Origin: Dichetophora obliterata
Lineage: Eukaryota; Arthropoda; Insecta; Diptera; Sciomyzidae
Assembly (NCBI GenBank): GCA_963920525.1
Contig: OY986437.1
Coordinates: 54,483,830-54,547,829, forward strand
DNA length: 64,000 nt
Reading direction: 5' to 3'
Positions 46,128 to 58,317 of the stretch are shown piece after piece. Each line of letters starts with the position of its first letter. The stretch's first letter is position 1. A program made the position numbers and the translations under genes. A model generated the notes under the pieces. It was not told the DNA's origin, did not search any database, and saw only the letters and a list, made by a program, of their open reading frames with translations.

Positions 46128-46407
46128 CATGAATTAAATTGTGAGCTTTAGAGCAAGTAAGTTTTTAAGAAGGCAACAACAACAACTCTGTATAGAGTCA
46201 ATCACTTAGCTGACTAGACAGTCTGTTTCGGAAATCGCTACATTTTCCTCTTCAGTAGTCTTTGAGTGATTAATCTGTGATCAACTCACTGTTTAAACTA
46301 GTATATGAGTGTGCAGATTTTGGAATTCATTCTTTTGAATTGTATTGCTGCTAATCATATGACATTTCAATGACTTACCTGATCTAAAGCTCACAATTTA
46401 ATTCATG
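46128..46407. mobile_element. 280-bp MITE, TIR CATGAATTAAATTGTGAGC
   Basis: Ends CATGAATTAAATTGTGAGCT and AGCTCACAATTTAATTCATG are perfect inverted repeats, extending imperfectly for ~35 bp. Non-coding. Confidence 0.85.
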
Positions 46408-46559
46408 TAATAATTTCATAGATCATAAAACTAATTAATAATTTTATTTTTTTTTTTCATGCACTCCAATTTCCACAGCTATTAATTACGATATATATCT
46501 CCAGAGGTTTGCCATTGTCTGGGCTGAACAGAAATATTAATTTAATTGAAAAATCTTTT

Positions 46560-46650
46560 TGATAAAATTTTCTGTTCGAGCTGGGGTTTGAACCGCGGCT
46601 TTTTCGCTTACGAGCCACGCACTACCAGTAAGCCACAGACGCTACTACCG
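46560..46650 (-). mobile_element. tRNA-like SINE head, second family
   Basis: The minus strand reads TGGCTTACTGGTAGTGCG (A-box-like) and, after a spacer, GGTTCAAACCC (B box). The acceptor and T stems do not pair properly, so this is a SINE promoter region rather than a tRNA gene. It differs from the SINE family at 19141 and 37160. Confidence 0.55.
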
Positions 46651-47209
46651 CTAGCCTGACTAATGCCATTCATAAACATGGTACATTAAGTGCATTGTCA
46701 CAAAAATAGCAATATGTGTGATAAACAAAATATGGTCAGAATTGCGAAATATATTTACGGTATGTAGAAATATGTTTGCTACAATTAAAATCGAAAATTT
46801 CACTTTTCTGCGTGCTGTTTTTAGGATAAGGCGATTTAAAACAAAACACAATAATTGAACAGTTGACAAACGAAACGGCACATAGCCAGGAATCAATAAA
46901 ACTTATTGTGTCTGAATCAAGGGAAAATTTTTTCCTGCAAATTGTTCAGACACAATAAATTCTTTCGATTTTTAGTTATGTTCTGCTTCGTTTGCCAACA
47001 ATCATAGAATAGTTCAGACAAACATTCAAAATTCTAATATGTTTGTCTTTATAATAATATTCACATTTATCATTATTGACAGAACTACAACATTTTTGTT
47101 GCAACTAATAATTGAGGCAATCATAGTATGTTGACGATTTCAATGATGTTATGATTGCAACTATAATGTTATTTTTGGTACCAAAATTCGTAAATAATAA
47201 CTTTATTAA

Positions 47210-48087
47210 GGGAGGGTTCTCCTGGATTTTTTTGGATTTGGCCGAAAAACAAGCAAAATTTGAGAATGGTTTGTGGGAAAATGAAAAGACATACGAACTT
47301 ATGCTTTTGAACTTTGATTCGTGGTTTATTGACGAGTAAAAAAAAAAAAGATATTTGAAAAATTCAAAATGGCGGCTTGAAAATGGCGGATCTCGTCGAC
47401 CTCTGCGCGCAAAACATCGACCTCCCGCGGACAGTGTGGGGCCTCAGGTAGTGAACTGAAATGAGAAATGTATAAAATTTATTAAAATTGATAACATTTC
47501 ATATGCATGGAACCTAACTTCAATTAACCCGAAACACCCTGTCGTTGCCATATGGACACGCAAACACAAACACTTAAAATGTGCTTATTTTAGTTTAAAC
47601 CATTTTATATTTGCGTTAACAGGTCATTCTAAAAATTTAAAAAAAAATTTATTCAGGGTGATTCGGGTTAAGTTTGGTAAAAAAAACCAATTTTATGGAC
47701 TTAAAAAAAAATTGAAATTTTTTGCTTTTTTTTTTACTTAGATCTCGTTTAAAAATTATAAATAAACAATTTTTTATGCCAATGTTAGGTTCCAGGCGTA
47801 CAAAAAAGTATATACTTTCAAACATTCTTTGAATGAAGGAAATCGGATCAATAGAACAAGCCCTGTGCTGTCCGTTAGATTAGAAAACATGGTTCCGAGA
47901 AAAACGCGTTTAAAGTTTTTAGAAAGTTGGTACGTGCGCGTGACATGGGTACGTTTGACACGCTCTAGCTCGAGGAATACGCGTCGTATTGAAATATCCC
48001 TTGGCACAAACATTCTACATATATGTAACTTTAATTTTATGTAAAAAAAAAATGGATTTTTTCAAAAAAATCCAGGAGAACCTTGCC
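47210..48087. mobile_element. 878-bp element with TTAA target duplication
   Basis: Ends GGGAGGGTTCTCCTGGATTT and the inverted GGCAAGGTTCTCCTGGATTT (differing near the tip), continuing as TTTTG. TTAA is at 47206-47209 and 48088-48091. TTAA targets are used by piggyBac and Kolobok elements. No transposase. A GC-rich patch near 47380-47460 (GGCGGATCTCGTCGACC) is unexplained. Confidence 0.8.
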
Positions 48088-48233
48088 TTAAGGCAACAAT
48101 TTGTGTTTACAGAAATAGTACAATAATTTTAGTAAAAAAATTATTATTGCAGTAATCATGTCTCAACCATGTCTTTTCTCTGAGTGTAGCATCAAGTCTG
48201 CCTACATTTGAGATTAATATATTTAAAACACAT

Positions 48234-49280
48234 TTAATATCGCATTTGGAAGCCTTTTGCACCTATGACAGTATTCAAACGCCTTTCCATGCTGCTTATA
48301 TATTTTGTTGGATCTTCAGATGTTATTTCATTCCCTTCATCTCTTAAAGCTAAACGAAGAGAAGGTAGAGATGTAATGTTGTGAGTCCGAATACATCTGT
48401 CTAGCAATTCCCATAGATTCTTTATGGGGCTTAGATCTGGTAATTGCGGAGGTGGATGTAGCTGATGGGGGACGTTGTATAGCAACTATTCTTGAACCAG
48501 ATATGACTTATGTTTTGGATCGCTGTCTTGAGCAAAAACATAGTTGCTTGGAAGTACAATTTTTTGAGCGCTTCTTGTAAACTATTTTTTAGTATTTCCA
48601 AGTATTTATATATATTCATGGTAGTCTCTATAAATTTCATATTTGCAACGCCCCTGTATGGGAAAGCTCCATAACATTACACTCTTACCACCATGTTTTA
48701 TTGTAGGGCTAATGTTTTGTTTTGCAAATTCCTGGTTTGGTTTTATCCATACTATAGTGCGACCATCTGACTTGTAAATATTAAATTTACTTTCATCGCA
48801 GAATAGATATGTATTCCAGAATACACGGGGCTTCTTTATATACTGCTTAGCAAACATAAGGCGTTTTTTCTGATTAGCTTTCGAGATATGTGGCTTTCGC
48901 CTGGCAACTCTTCCATTAAAAATATTTCTCCGTAACACAACTAGTACTGATTCAGGATTTACATCGATATTGTGGTAACGTGATAGTCCTGCAGTAATCT
49001 TGAAGGCACTTATTTTTGGATCTGTTTTTACCCGACGTAGTATGTGGCCTTCTAATGAAGCACTAATCTTTTTGGACGCCCTGGTCTATGTTTTGATTCA
49101 ATCGTAATTCGATTCGGTATCGATTCAGTATCGTAATTTTTTAAAACTTTTTGAAGTGATGAATGACTCCTTCCAACTAATTCAACAATTTCGCGTAATG
49201 TTTTGCCTTCATTTCGAAATTGAACTATTAATAGCCGCGTTTCTGACGGTATTTAAAAATTTTTACGAATACCGTCCATT
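48234..49280 (-). pseudogene. Tc1 transposase, degraded
   Basis: From a start near 49280, stops and frameshifts break the N-terminal HTH part, although HRPGRPKR-like residues can still be read. The frame from 48938 contains YLFCDESKFNIY with the first Asp. The second Asp is in a FAQDSDPKH-like segment in another frame near 48540. The frame ending at 48234 contains LPDLSPIKNLWELLDR with the third residue, Glu. The motif set DDE identifies Tc1 rather than mariner. It is inactive as read. Confidence 0.85.
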
Positions 49281-49643
49281 TTGTTCCAATAAAAATAAAA
49301 ACAACAATTGTTGTGTACAGCTGAGCAGTTGATTTTTAACAGAACACGAACGTGATTCATTATAAACAAGTTTTCACGATTAGCGGTACTTTACTAAGCG
49401 CAGTTCAAAAACACATTCCAATGTACGCAGACTTTTTCAGGCTAATCTTTAAGTTGTTATATTGATTTTGTTGTACATTTTAATGAAGTAAATATTTTGG
49501 TGTTAGTGTTTATGGTTTTAAGAGAACACACTTTATGTTATATAAAATTAATATTAACAGTTAATTTTTATTATTAATTTAGTTGTATTATTGGTATTTG
49601 TGAACCATGGGTGCTTGTACGCAGACTTTTTTGACCCACTGTA

Positions 49644-50045
49644 GTTATAAAAAAGACAAGAATCCTAAAAAAAAGAAAATTATAAAAAAGTAATTATAAA
49701 AAAACCTGACGAGGGTTTTTATTTTTTTGTTAAAAATGCATCTGTTATGAAACAGAAAGAAGCGAAGTCTTCTGGATATGTAAAAAGAAAAAGACGGATT
49801 TACAAAATTAATTCAAAGGACTTACAAAGATGCTAATAGAAATAAATTCTATTAACCAAGGATTCTTATAAATACATATACACAAATCTTTTTTTTTTTT
49901 GACTTAACAAAAAGGACAGTTAAATTTTTTGTATGGACTTTGGACTTAACCTTTTTATTCATTTACAATTTTTTTTTTACTAAACAACAAAGAGGGATTT
50001 TTCAAAATTTGACCTTACGGGACAAAAGTCAAAAGTTAGGTCTTT
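49644..50045. other. AT-rich spacer
   Basis: A-rich sequence without gene or repeat signal. Confidence 0.4.
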
Positions 50046-50333
50046 GACCCATTTAGAGTGCCCCAATCGAGCCCAAATGTATGACCGACCCCACTCCACT
50101 GACTTTGGAGGGCCGATCCAGCCATGCCAGTGGCACACCCCCTGGCAACCCCCAGTGGCAAACTCCCAGGGGGTTCCCCATACAAACATTTCAAAAAATC
50201 ACCATTTTTGCGACTTTACATGAAAAAATCAGCAAAATGGGGTCGCCACTGGCATGGGTGGATCGGACCTTCAAAGTTAGTGGGGGTTGGTCGGTCATAC
50301 ATTTGGGCTCGATTGGGGCACTCTAAATGGGTC
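50046..50333. mobile_element. 288-bp GC-rich hairpin MITE
   Basis: Arms of ~88 bp: the left begins GACCCATTTAGAGTGCCCCA and the right ends TGGGGCACTCTAAATGGGTC. The inner arm ends are GCCATGCCAGTGG and CCACTGGCATGGG. Composition is far from the AT-rich flanks. The reading frames here mirror each other and are not genes. Confidence 0.85.
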
Positions 50334-50715
50334 CAGCCAGTATGGGTCTAACCAGCCAGTTAGTTATGTTCTTAAAAATTTTTTAAATATTTATTCTTCT
50401 AATAAAATAGAATTTTTATAATGAAATTTTAATTTTATATTCTTTTAATTACACGATAGGTGAGTTAAGTTGAGGTTAAAGAAATTTTATTAAGGCTAAT
50501 GGTAATAATTCCAATTAGCAGGAAGGGTGGGTATAGAATGGAGAGACAATTTCACCTCTCTCTCTCTCCAACTTAGTTGCTCATACGTTTTGATATTAAA
50601 TAAATTTTCGGTGTTTTTATAAGCTTTTATTTTTCGGTTTTTATTAATATGAAATTTTTGTATTTGCTTGTCTTATTTTTTCTCGTTCAAACAAAACCTC
50701 TGCATAATTTTATTA
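50334..50715. other. AT-rich spacer with a CT microsatellite
   Basis: Contains CACCTCTCTCTCTCTCC near 50550-50567 and otherwise no gene signal. Confidence 0.4.
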
Positions 50716-50717
50716 TA

Positions 50718-51060
50718 TACTAGCTGAACCCGGTGTGCTTCGCTACTCCCCTCGTTATAAAATAAAATTAAAAGTATTTATATATTTTTCACGCCATCGA
50801 ATTTTCGAAATAAGTCCACCCCAGCGCCACCTACCGTGTCCATTTATACACAAATTATTTTCTTATGATCAAACAAACATACGTTCTGAATTTCAGTTAA
50901 ATTGGTCCATAAATTCAAATTTTCGATATAAGTCCACCCCAGCGCCACCTATCGGGTCCAAATTTCATCAAAATTTCATCAAAATCGGCCCTGCCGTTTT
51001 GGAGTCCATACGTTACATACATACACACATCCTATTTTATATATATATAGATATAGATGC
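50718..51060 (+). mobile_element. Dispersed repeat starting ACTAGCTGAACCCGG, (TA)n end
   Basis: The start ACTAGCTGAACCCGGTGTGC and the end AAAATCGGCCCTGCCGTTTTGGAGTC followed by CATACATACACAC and a TATATATATAGATA run (shown in pieces) match a repeat type I know from many arthropod genomes. The block AAGTCCACCCCAGCGCCACC appears twice. I am unsure whether it is a SINE or LINE tail or a Helitron piece. Confidence 0.5.
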
Positions 51061-51284
51061 AGCCGACTAAAATTTTAATTTGAAGCAAAGCCCACCCCAT
51101 TTTCCTTGAGCATGGCCGGGGAGCTAATATCCAGATCATTTTTCTGTTCATAATATTTTTAGTTTCCGATAAATACGATTTTTTCTAAAAAACTCTTCAA
51201 GTTAAAGGTGATCCACATTTTATATAATCGCTATGTTAAAAAATTTTTTTAATATGAAAGATGAGAATATGTCCATCGATTATT
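51061..51284. other. Spacer before mariner copy 2
   Basis: No gene or repeat seen. Confidence 0.35.
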
Positions 51285-51286
51285 TA

Positions 51287-52571
51287 TTGGGGGTTGGAAT
51301 TAATTTTAAAGGTTTTTTTTCGGTTTTTGAGCATTTATTTAGAAACAACGGTACAATGTATATTATTCAAAGTATTGTCCATCGTTAGCTACAACATTTT
51401 CCTATCTTTCTGGCAGCATATGGATTCCGCGCCGGAAGAACGATTCGTCTTTGAGGCAATCCACGAATCGACCCATTTTTTGGTATCCTCGTAAGAAGTG
51501 AAGCGCTGCTCAGCCAAGCCATGCGTCATCGATCTGAATAGGTGGTAGTCGGAAGGGGCTATGTCTGGGCTATAAGGCGGGTGGGGTAGCACATCCCAAT
51601 TCAGCGCCTCCAACGTTTCCTTGACGGTTCTTGCAACATGTGGCCGTGCGTTGTCATGTTGAAAAACCACTTTGTCGTGTCTTTTGGCATATTCCGGCCG
51701 TTTAACCTTTAATGCTCGGCTCAATTGCATCAATTGTTGTTGGTAGCGTTCCCCAGTGATGGTTTCGTAAGGTTTTAGCAGCTCATAGTACACGACACCC
51801 TTCTGATCCCACCACACACAGCATAAGCTTGGCGCCATGAATATTCGGCTTGGCCCTCGATGTTGATGCATGGCCGGGTGGTCCCTACGATTTTTTTCGC
51901 TTAGGATTATCGTAATGGATCCACTTTTCATCGCCAGTGACAATACGATGCAAAAAACTCTTCCTTTTATGCCGTTGAAGCAGTTGTTCGCACATGCAAA
52001 ATCGCCGTTCAACGTCTCTCGGCTTCAACTGGTACGGCACCCAATTTCCTTGCTTATGAATCATTCCCATGGCCTTCAAGCGTTTGCCGACCGTTAATAA
52101 GTCGACTCCCAATGATTCTGACAATTCTTGAAGGGTTTGACACGGGTCTTCATCGAGCAAAGCCTCCAATTCCTCATCTTCAAACTTTTTCGGCTGGCCC
52201 GGACGCTCTTTGTCTTCCGTATCAAAATCACCACTTTTAAACCGACGGAACCAGTACTCACAAGTAGAAATCGATGGAGCATAGTCCCCGTAAGCCTCAG
52301 TAAGCGTGCGTTGTGCTTCAACCGCTTTTTTCTTCAAATGGAAGCACAAAAGTAAACCTTCCCGCAAATTGCGTTTTGTTGGAACGAAAGTCGACATGTT
52401 CACAGAGAAAAAAAATATATGTTGTTTACACTTCAGTGGAATGACACATACTGAAAAATGAAGCTTAGAGAATGTGCTTTGAAATGAATATAGTCACAGG
52501 TGTGCCCGATGCGATCTATTGACAGTTACGCCATCTCTTAGAAAACCTTTAAAACTAATTCCAACCCCCAA
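51287..52571 (-). mobile_element. mauritiana-type mariner, copy 2
   Basis: Same ends as copy 1 (TTGGGGGTTGGAATTA and its inverted partner), flanked by TA at 51285-51286 and 52572-52573. 1285 bp. Different flanking DNA proves an independent insertion. Confidence 0.95.
51389..52403 (-). pseudogene. mariner transposase (copy 2), frameshifted
   Basis: The N-terminal frame (52403-51885) includes the HTH region, the linker and the first catalytic Asp in TGDEKWIHYDNP. The C-terminal frame (52012-51389) contains HDNARPHVA and YSPDIAPSDYHLF with the second and third Asp (DD34D). Two bases are missing relative to copy 1 in a CA-rich stretch near 51813 and separate the frames. It shares with copy 1 a frame problem about 25 codons from the C terminus (near 51455), where the reading departs from the expected Trp- and Glu-rich mariner ending. 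Confidence 0.9.
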
Positions 52572-52573
52572 TA

Positions 52574-53449
52574 TAACATTTTAATTTCAGTATCCTGAAA
52601 AGAAAATCCCATAAATCAAAGGGGCTTCCCTAATATGTGTCTATGCAAATTAATATTATTTCAGTGTCTTCTAAACAACAAATAATTTTAATAATCCTCA
52701 ACAGACAAACGTTCTCCACACCAAAGTAGTCTAATGAAGAGACTTTTCGGTCATTAAATGAAATCTATTTCAACAAAATGTGTTTTCGGCATGTGGGAAA
52801 ATGCTACAAAATGTGCGAATGTGAATGCGTGAAAAGCGTCAATATTTTATGCATTTTTCAAATGTGAACTGAAAATTAGAGAATACGTTCTTAATTGTAG
52901 AAATAAAATTTTAAGTGCGTCTAAATGGGTCAATTGAGCAATGTTCATAAAAAATAATTATTGTTGAAAATGGTTCTAATTAGTTTGCTGGATTTGATCT
53001 TTTCGATGTTCGTTTATTTAATGTATTTTCGCAATTGCATTGCATTAAAAAGCAACAATCAAATTTTATGTAATCAGGAAAAACTGAAAACTGAAATAAA
53101 TTGAAAGGATATGTAAAACACCTAAAATTAAAAGCATAAGAAATGTGAAAAATGTATGCAATTAGAGGCATACAAAAATGTAAACTACAAGAAAAAGGCA
53201 AATAGTAATGTGGTAAAAGTACAGATATGTATGCATAAGAAGTTTATGTATATGGTGCATAGTTGGCTGTGAAGCAAACAATAGGTCTGTTCTCGTACTA
53301 GCTTCAAGTAATTGTAATAGAATAGAGAGTAACAATTTACATCTTATTCTTCTCTCTTGAGCTTCAAAAATTTGTAAAATAGCGCTTTCAAGCAACTTCA
53401 AGTCATTTAAATCGAGTACCATCATTCCATACGTAGTAGAAAATAGTAG
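52574..53449. other. AT-rich stretch without recognised genes
   Basis: Small minus-strand frames at 52980-53201 and 53162-53425 have no family features. No repeat boundaries were seen. Confidence 0.4.
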
Positions 53450-53457
53450 TAGAAATT

Positions 53458-54703
53458 AGAGATGTGAGCGTGCAACATTTTTGAGGCACGGGCACGCAAG
53501 AGCACGACGACCTTTTTCACGGGCACGCACGAACACGAAATTTATTTTTCTTACTTGCACGAAAACACACGAACACGCAAAACAAAGCACTATTTAAAAC
53601 TTTGCAAAGTAGCTATACATATTTTTAGCTACTTTGTAATACACATATTTTCTCAATTTATGTTTCAGCTTAAAAATATTGGACTTATTATATAAATAAC
53701 AGATGAATATCATGATTCAATTAAATATAAGGTTAAGTAACCATGAAATTGTTCTCATACAACAACAAAACTTGGATTGCAAAATGTCAAAGTAAAACAA
53801 AAAAAGACATGTAAACAATCAAATTAAAATTTCTGACTAGAAGTCATACTATTGGATTTTAATATTAAATTTGTGTTTCAAATAATTTTTAAACAATCCT
53901 TGGAATTTGAGTTTTTGTTACTACCTCAAAATGCCGAAAAAGTACGCGATTCGCCAAAACTATTGGAACAAGGAAAACGTTTCCTTTTTTAAAGTGCCTA
54001 GTGACATTTTTAAACGAAAACCCTGGATGGATGGAATTTGGATCGGCGAATGTCAAAGTAAAAGATAACAACACCAAACAGCTGTTTTTGACATTCGCCG
54101 AGAGATATGTGCTCTCAGCTTACTCAACCTTATATATAATTGAATCGTGGATGAATATAACAGATAAATATAAAATATAACAGATGAATTTTGGTGAAAT
54201 AAAAACATATGGGCAATTCACAGTTCCTTGTAATGTTTTAATATATTAATATTTTAATGTACTAATTTTTTACAACTGTGAGCACAACTTTAGCGAAAAG
54301 TATTGATTTGCAGTTTCAAAACAGCGCTGGAATCTTTACTATGCAGCTCAGATGTTTTGGATTCTATAAAAACTTAAATAACTCAATTCAATATTCAGTT
54401 TTATTGAAAACGTCATCAAAATTATTTACCAGGCAACTCTTTTTATTCATGTAAAACAGCTGTTCACGAAATAACACATTAACACCCTACAAAAAAACCA
54501 AAAATTAACAGGCAAAATAGGACAGTTCAGAATTAGCACATTAAACCTTAATTAGTATGAACTGTGAATTACCTAATAATTGCTAAAGTGAAAGTAGTAC
54601 AATTTTACTGCACGAACACGGAAAAGCACGCACGAAGTTATTTTTGTAGGCACGTGCGTGTCACGTCGTGGCACGGAAAAAGCACGGCATGCGGTCATCT
54701 CTA
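53458..54703 (+). mobile_element. hAT-like element, 8-bp duplication GTAGAAAT, THAP-like remnant
   Basis: The ends start TAGAGATG and finish CATCTCTA, with many subterminal GCACG/CGTGC motifs at both ends. GTAGAAAT is duplicated exactly outside (53450-53457 and 54704-54711). At about 53931 a short + strand frame reads MPKKYAIRQNYWNKENVSFF and continues with KVPSD..KRKPW. This looks like a THAP zinc finger whose cysteines have mutated. No full transposase. Confidence 0.8.
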
Positions 54704-54789
54704 GTAGAAATAAAAGTTGAAAATAGAAGTAGATAATAATAGTAAAAAATCTAGAAAAAAATGGTAGTACAAAAATTAGTATTAATGAG

Positions 54790-55735
54790 TGTATAAAAAA
54801 CTGCCAGCAAAACAGCAACAGCACTAAAAAATATGCTACCGCTGTGCAGCGAAAGCAATTTTTTTATTTAAAACAATTTTGGCTTTGCTTTACTGCCCAC
54901 ATTTCAACTGCAAAGGCGCAGCACAGCCGAAATTTCTTTTTCATGTAACTGTGCTGTTGCTTTGACTGCGCAATTGAAATAGTTCAGTCGAAGCACAGTT
55001 CATGTTTTTGTTTGTTGAAATGTGCTGTTGCTTTGGCTGCCAAACAACGACAGCTATGAAATATAAATACGAAACACTGCACAAAACTGCTTCGTGTATA
55101 TGGTGCGTTTGTTGCTCGTTAAATGCCAAAGGACTGTTTTACTTGGAAACTGTGTGAAATATATAGGGAACATAATTTTTGACTGCAATTGATCGTGGTT
55201 AGAATTTTTTCTATTTCAACAAATGCCAATAATTCAATAGTTATTAATACTAGATCTAGGGTTTTTGTAATTTTACAAAATTTACTGCAAATATCAAATT
55301 TATCAAAAATACACAATACAATGACAAATACACCACATCGTGAATACCCCTATTGTATATTATAAACTTTTATTTGCTTTTCTTTTTTTCGCATTTAAAA
55401 AGGCTTTAATTGTTTTCGTTTTAATAACTTTGGCTTGCACTACCAAAAGTTACAGCTACAAAAGTAAAGCAACAGCAAAAGCAACAATCGAACATCGGAT
55501 TTTTTGCTGTCACTTTGATTTCGTGCTGTGGAGATTTTCACAGCACAGCAATGGTCGATCTGTAGCTTTTTTCATATTGCTGTCGCTTTGCTCTCGTGCT
55601 GCTATTATTTTCGCAGCAAAGCGACAGTACAACTTGGGATTTTTTTTGTATTGCTATGGCTTTGCTTGCAAAATTCCGCAGTCAAAGCACAGCCGAAGCA
55701 ATTGAAATGAAAAAACGACAGCATTTTCGAACGAT
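54790..55735. repeat. Foldback-like region of GCTTTG/CAAAGC repeats
   Basis: The motif TGCTGTTGCTTTG and relatives repeat on one strand at about 54948-55035 and again around 55500-55690 in both orientations, with CAGCAACAGCAC at the left edge. The centre is AT-rich. It probably represents a foldback element with repetitive arms. The frames inside are repeat artefacts. Confidence 0.5.
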
Positions 55736-55744
55736 GGTATTAAT

Positions 55745-56437
55745 ATTGGGGGAAAACGGTGGAAGAAGATAATGTAAGAAATATTAGTAGAAAAAGTAGT
55801 AGGATGTATGGTTTGGGAGTTTTGACGAAAAAACCACATGTTTTTGGCCAACTACCACTCCAAAAAGTGTTCTTCAACTCCTAAACTACAAAATATAGAG
55901 CAAAATACATTTCGACAAATGGCGCTCATTTTAATGCATGAATCGTCCTTATCTGATATATAGTTTAAATTTTAGAAAAAAAAATTGACAAAAAGGACAT
56001 ATGAAATTAACATGAAATCCGTCCAAGGATGCAGTCTTGTGGGCAGTAGCTTAACGAACAATTTGGTGCATAAATCGTCCTTTTATGATGTATGGTTTAG
56101 GAGTTATGGCTAAAAAACCAAAAAAATGACGTAGAAAAGTATGATTCTTGAAAAAAATTTTAGCTGAAATTCTTGAAAAAAAAATTTTTTTCTAAAAATG
56201 CAGTCTTCTGTATATAGTATGTATTAGAAACAATCTGGTGCATAAATCGTCATTGGAGGATGTATGGTTTGGGAGTTATGACGAAAAAGTAGTAGTACTA
56301 AAAATGTACATAATTTACTTTACCATCATAACATACCATTATAATGGTAAAATACCATCATAACGTATGCAGAATGAAATTTGCACAAATGACTGAAAAA
56401 GAAACTCAAATATATAGTTTGGTAAATTTTATTTTAA
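55745..56437. repeat. Degenerate repeats of GGATGTATGGTTTGGGAGTT
   Basis: Near copies of ATGTATGGTTTGGGAGTT followed by GACGAAAAA occur at about 55804, 56089 and 56259, with GCATAAATCGTCCTT between them. No gene. Confidence 0.5.
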
Positions 56438-56458
56438 ATGAAACTTATAAACATAAAG

Positions 56459-56701
56459 TTAATTGGTCCCAATGCGTGCGGCCTTGCGGCAATTCAGAGT
56501 CACTTTTGCCGTTGGCCCTGTAAATACCGAGATTGGCACTGTGACAAGCTCCGTTTTTATATTGGCTATCAAATTTTTCGTGGTTTTGGGCCGAAAGTTA
56601 TTGGCATATACTCTTCGTTTAAGATAAGTCCAAAAGTCTTCGATTGGACGAAGTTGCGGCACGTTGGGAGGATTAGTCTCCTTATGTACATATAGGGACA
56701 C
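56459..56701 (-). pseudogene. Tc1-type transposase C-terminal fragment
   Basis: The frame reads NPPNVPQLRPIEDFWTYLKR, which contains the third catalytic residue (Glu of PIEDFW), then a C-terminal tail ending CRKAARIGTN. The first two catalytic residues are absent because sequence further 5' is replaced by the hAT element starting near 56693. Confidence 0.75.
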
Positions 56702-58317
56702 GATATCGAAAGAAAAAAATATCGATGCCTACTTTTTTGGTATCGAAAGAAAATAATCGATACCCACAAAATATTGAAAGAAAAGTATTGATACTGTGAA
56801 TATCGATACGATATTAGTGTCTTTTTTTCAGAAGCACAATTGTCCAAATCAGCTGTTGCGAAAGATAATGGATAATTTTTATGTAATGTGTAAGAATAAA
56901 TAAAGTGAATTATTAATATTGATTTAATAAAATTCAAGCGCTTTTTGTGCGTATTTTCTTAGTTTTCTTGAAAGAATACAAAAATATTAAATTCATCATT
57001 TAAATATTCCTGCAAAACTTAAAAAACAATAATTCATTTAATATTCACAAATTTCTTTATTAAAATAAATATTTCATTTATATAGGAATAAAAAATAAAT
57101 AAAATTTAAAATATACTTATTTTTGAGATCATGTTAATAATGCTATTATTATAATTAAGACCTGCTTAACAAAAAAATATATTAAAAAAATAAAAAAGTT
57201 TTTGGGCTTCTTCAGACACCCCACTCCATATCATTTAAATCACTTAAAAACAGAATTTGGTTTAACTTTTTTCCAGCAAGACGATTTCGTAACTTCGTTA
57301 TTGTTAGGCCGGCTTTAGAAAAAAGCCTTTCGGATGGTACCGAAGTAGCTGGAATATGTAGATATTCTCGAGCTATTTTGTATAAAGTCGGATAAATAAT
57401 CTTAAAATTATCCCATTCTTTCAATGGATCACTATTTAAGGGAGACACACTACCTGACAAGTACAGGGATAACTCGCTTACATCGGAAACTGATTTTGTC
57501 GCTGCTGATCTCTGTGCCAGTTCTTTATACCTGGCCCAAAATCATATTTAGAGTTTTCTTCTTCCACAGTATTAACGGATTCAGTGACGTCAATAGTTGT
57601 TTTTGCTAAATCATACAGATGGGAAACAGCTCTTGAGCACGCTATTGGGTCTTGAAATGGCACTTTTTTGAACCTTGGGTCAAGTAAGCATGATATTGCA
57701 ATAATTCCATTATTTTCAATGTGTTTAAACCTACGATCAACTTCTTGACATAGAATTGCTTTTACTTGTCTTGTTAATTCATGTTCTTCTTTAGTAAACT
57801 GACTCAGTTCTGCACGTAAATTTCTTATGATTGGAATAATTTTGCTTACAGTGATATATTTTTCACCAGATATTTAATTTGTTACAACTCGTCAGTTGAC
57901 TTCGTCTATTAGTCGGTGTCGGTTGTGTTAATTTGTTTTAATAAGTGTACTTCTTGTTTGTTAATGTTATTCCAAAAATTATTTGTTCGTAATACATGTG
58001 AGTGTGTTTATTATAATAAACAATAATAATTATTAATGTAATATTTGCATTTGTGTTTTATTATAACATAATATAAATAACGTAAAGTAATAGCTTGCCT
58101 TTTAGTTCTCAATTTAATGTTTTAAACATATTAACAAAGTGTTGTTGTTTTGCATGCTTGCTGTGTTTTGCTTTCCTCTTTGTGCAGTGATTTGTTTATC
58201 TTAGTCTCAGTGATTGTTGTTTTTGTTCTTTGTTTGAACTTAACTGTGCGCTCGTTGTGTTAAAATAATAGCCCTAAAAGCACATTTGGCATCTGCTTAC
58301 TTTTTCAATCTTTAAGC

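Larger units (their letters stand above)
45049..49641 (-). mobile_element. Tc1-like element with several nested insertions
   Basis: Ends CAGTGGGTCAAAATAGTCTG and CAGACTTTTTTGACCCACTG (two mismatches), extended through CGTACAA..CACTTATGG. TA flanks both ends (45047-45048 and 49642-49643). The 4.6-kb length reflects insertions between 45191 and 48187. The transposase lies near the right end on the minus strand. Confidence 0.85.

Noticed and set aside
46560..46650. Possible tRNA gene on the minus strand
   Set aside because: Acceptor and T stems fail to pair; more likely a SINE head.
50081..50351. Overlapping frames in a GC-rich block
   Set aside because: They lie in the arms of a hairpin MITE and mirror each other.
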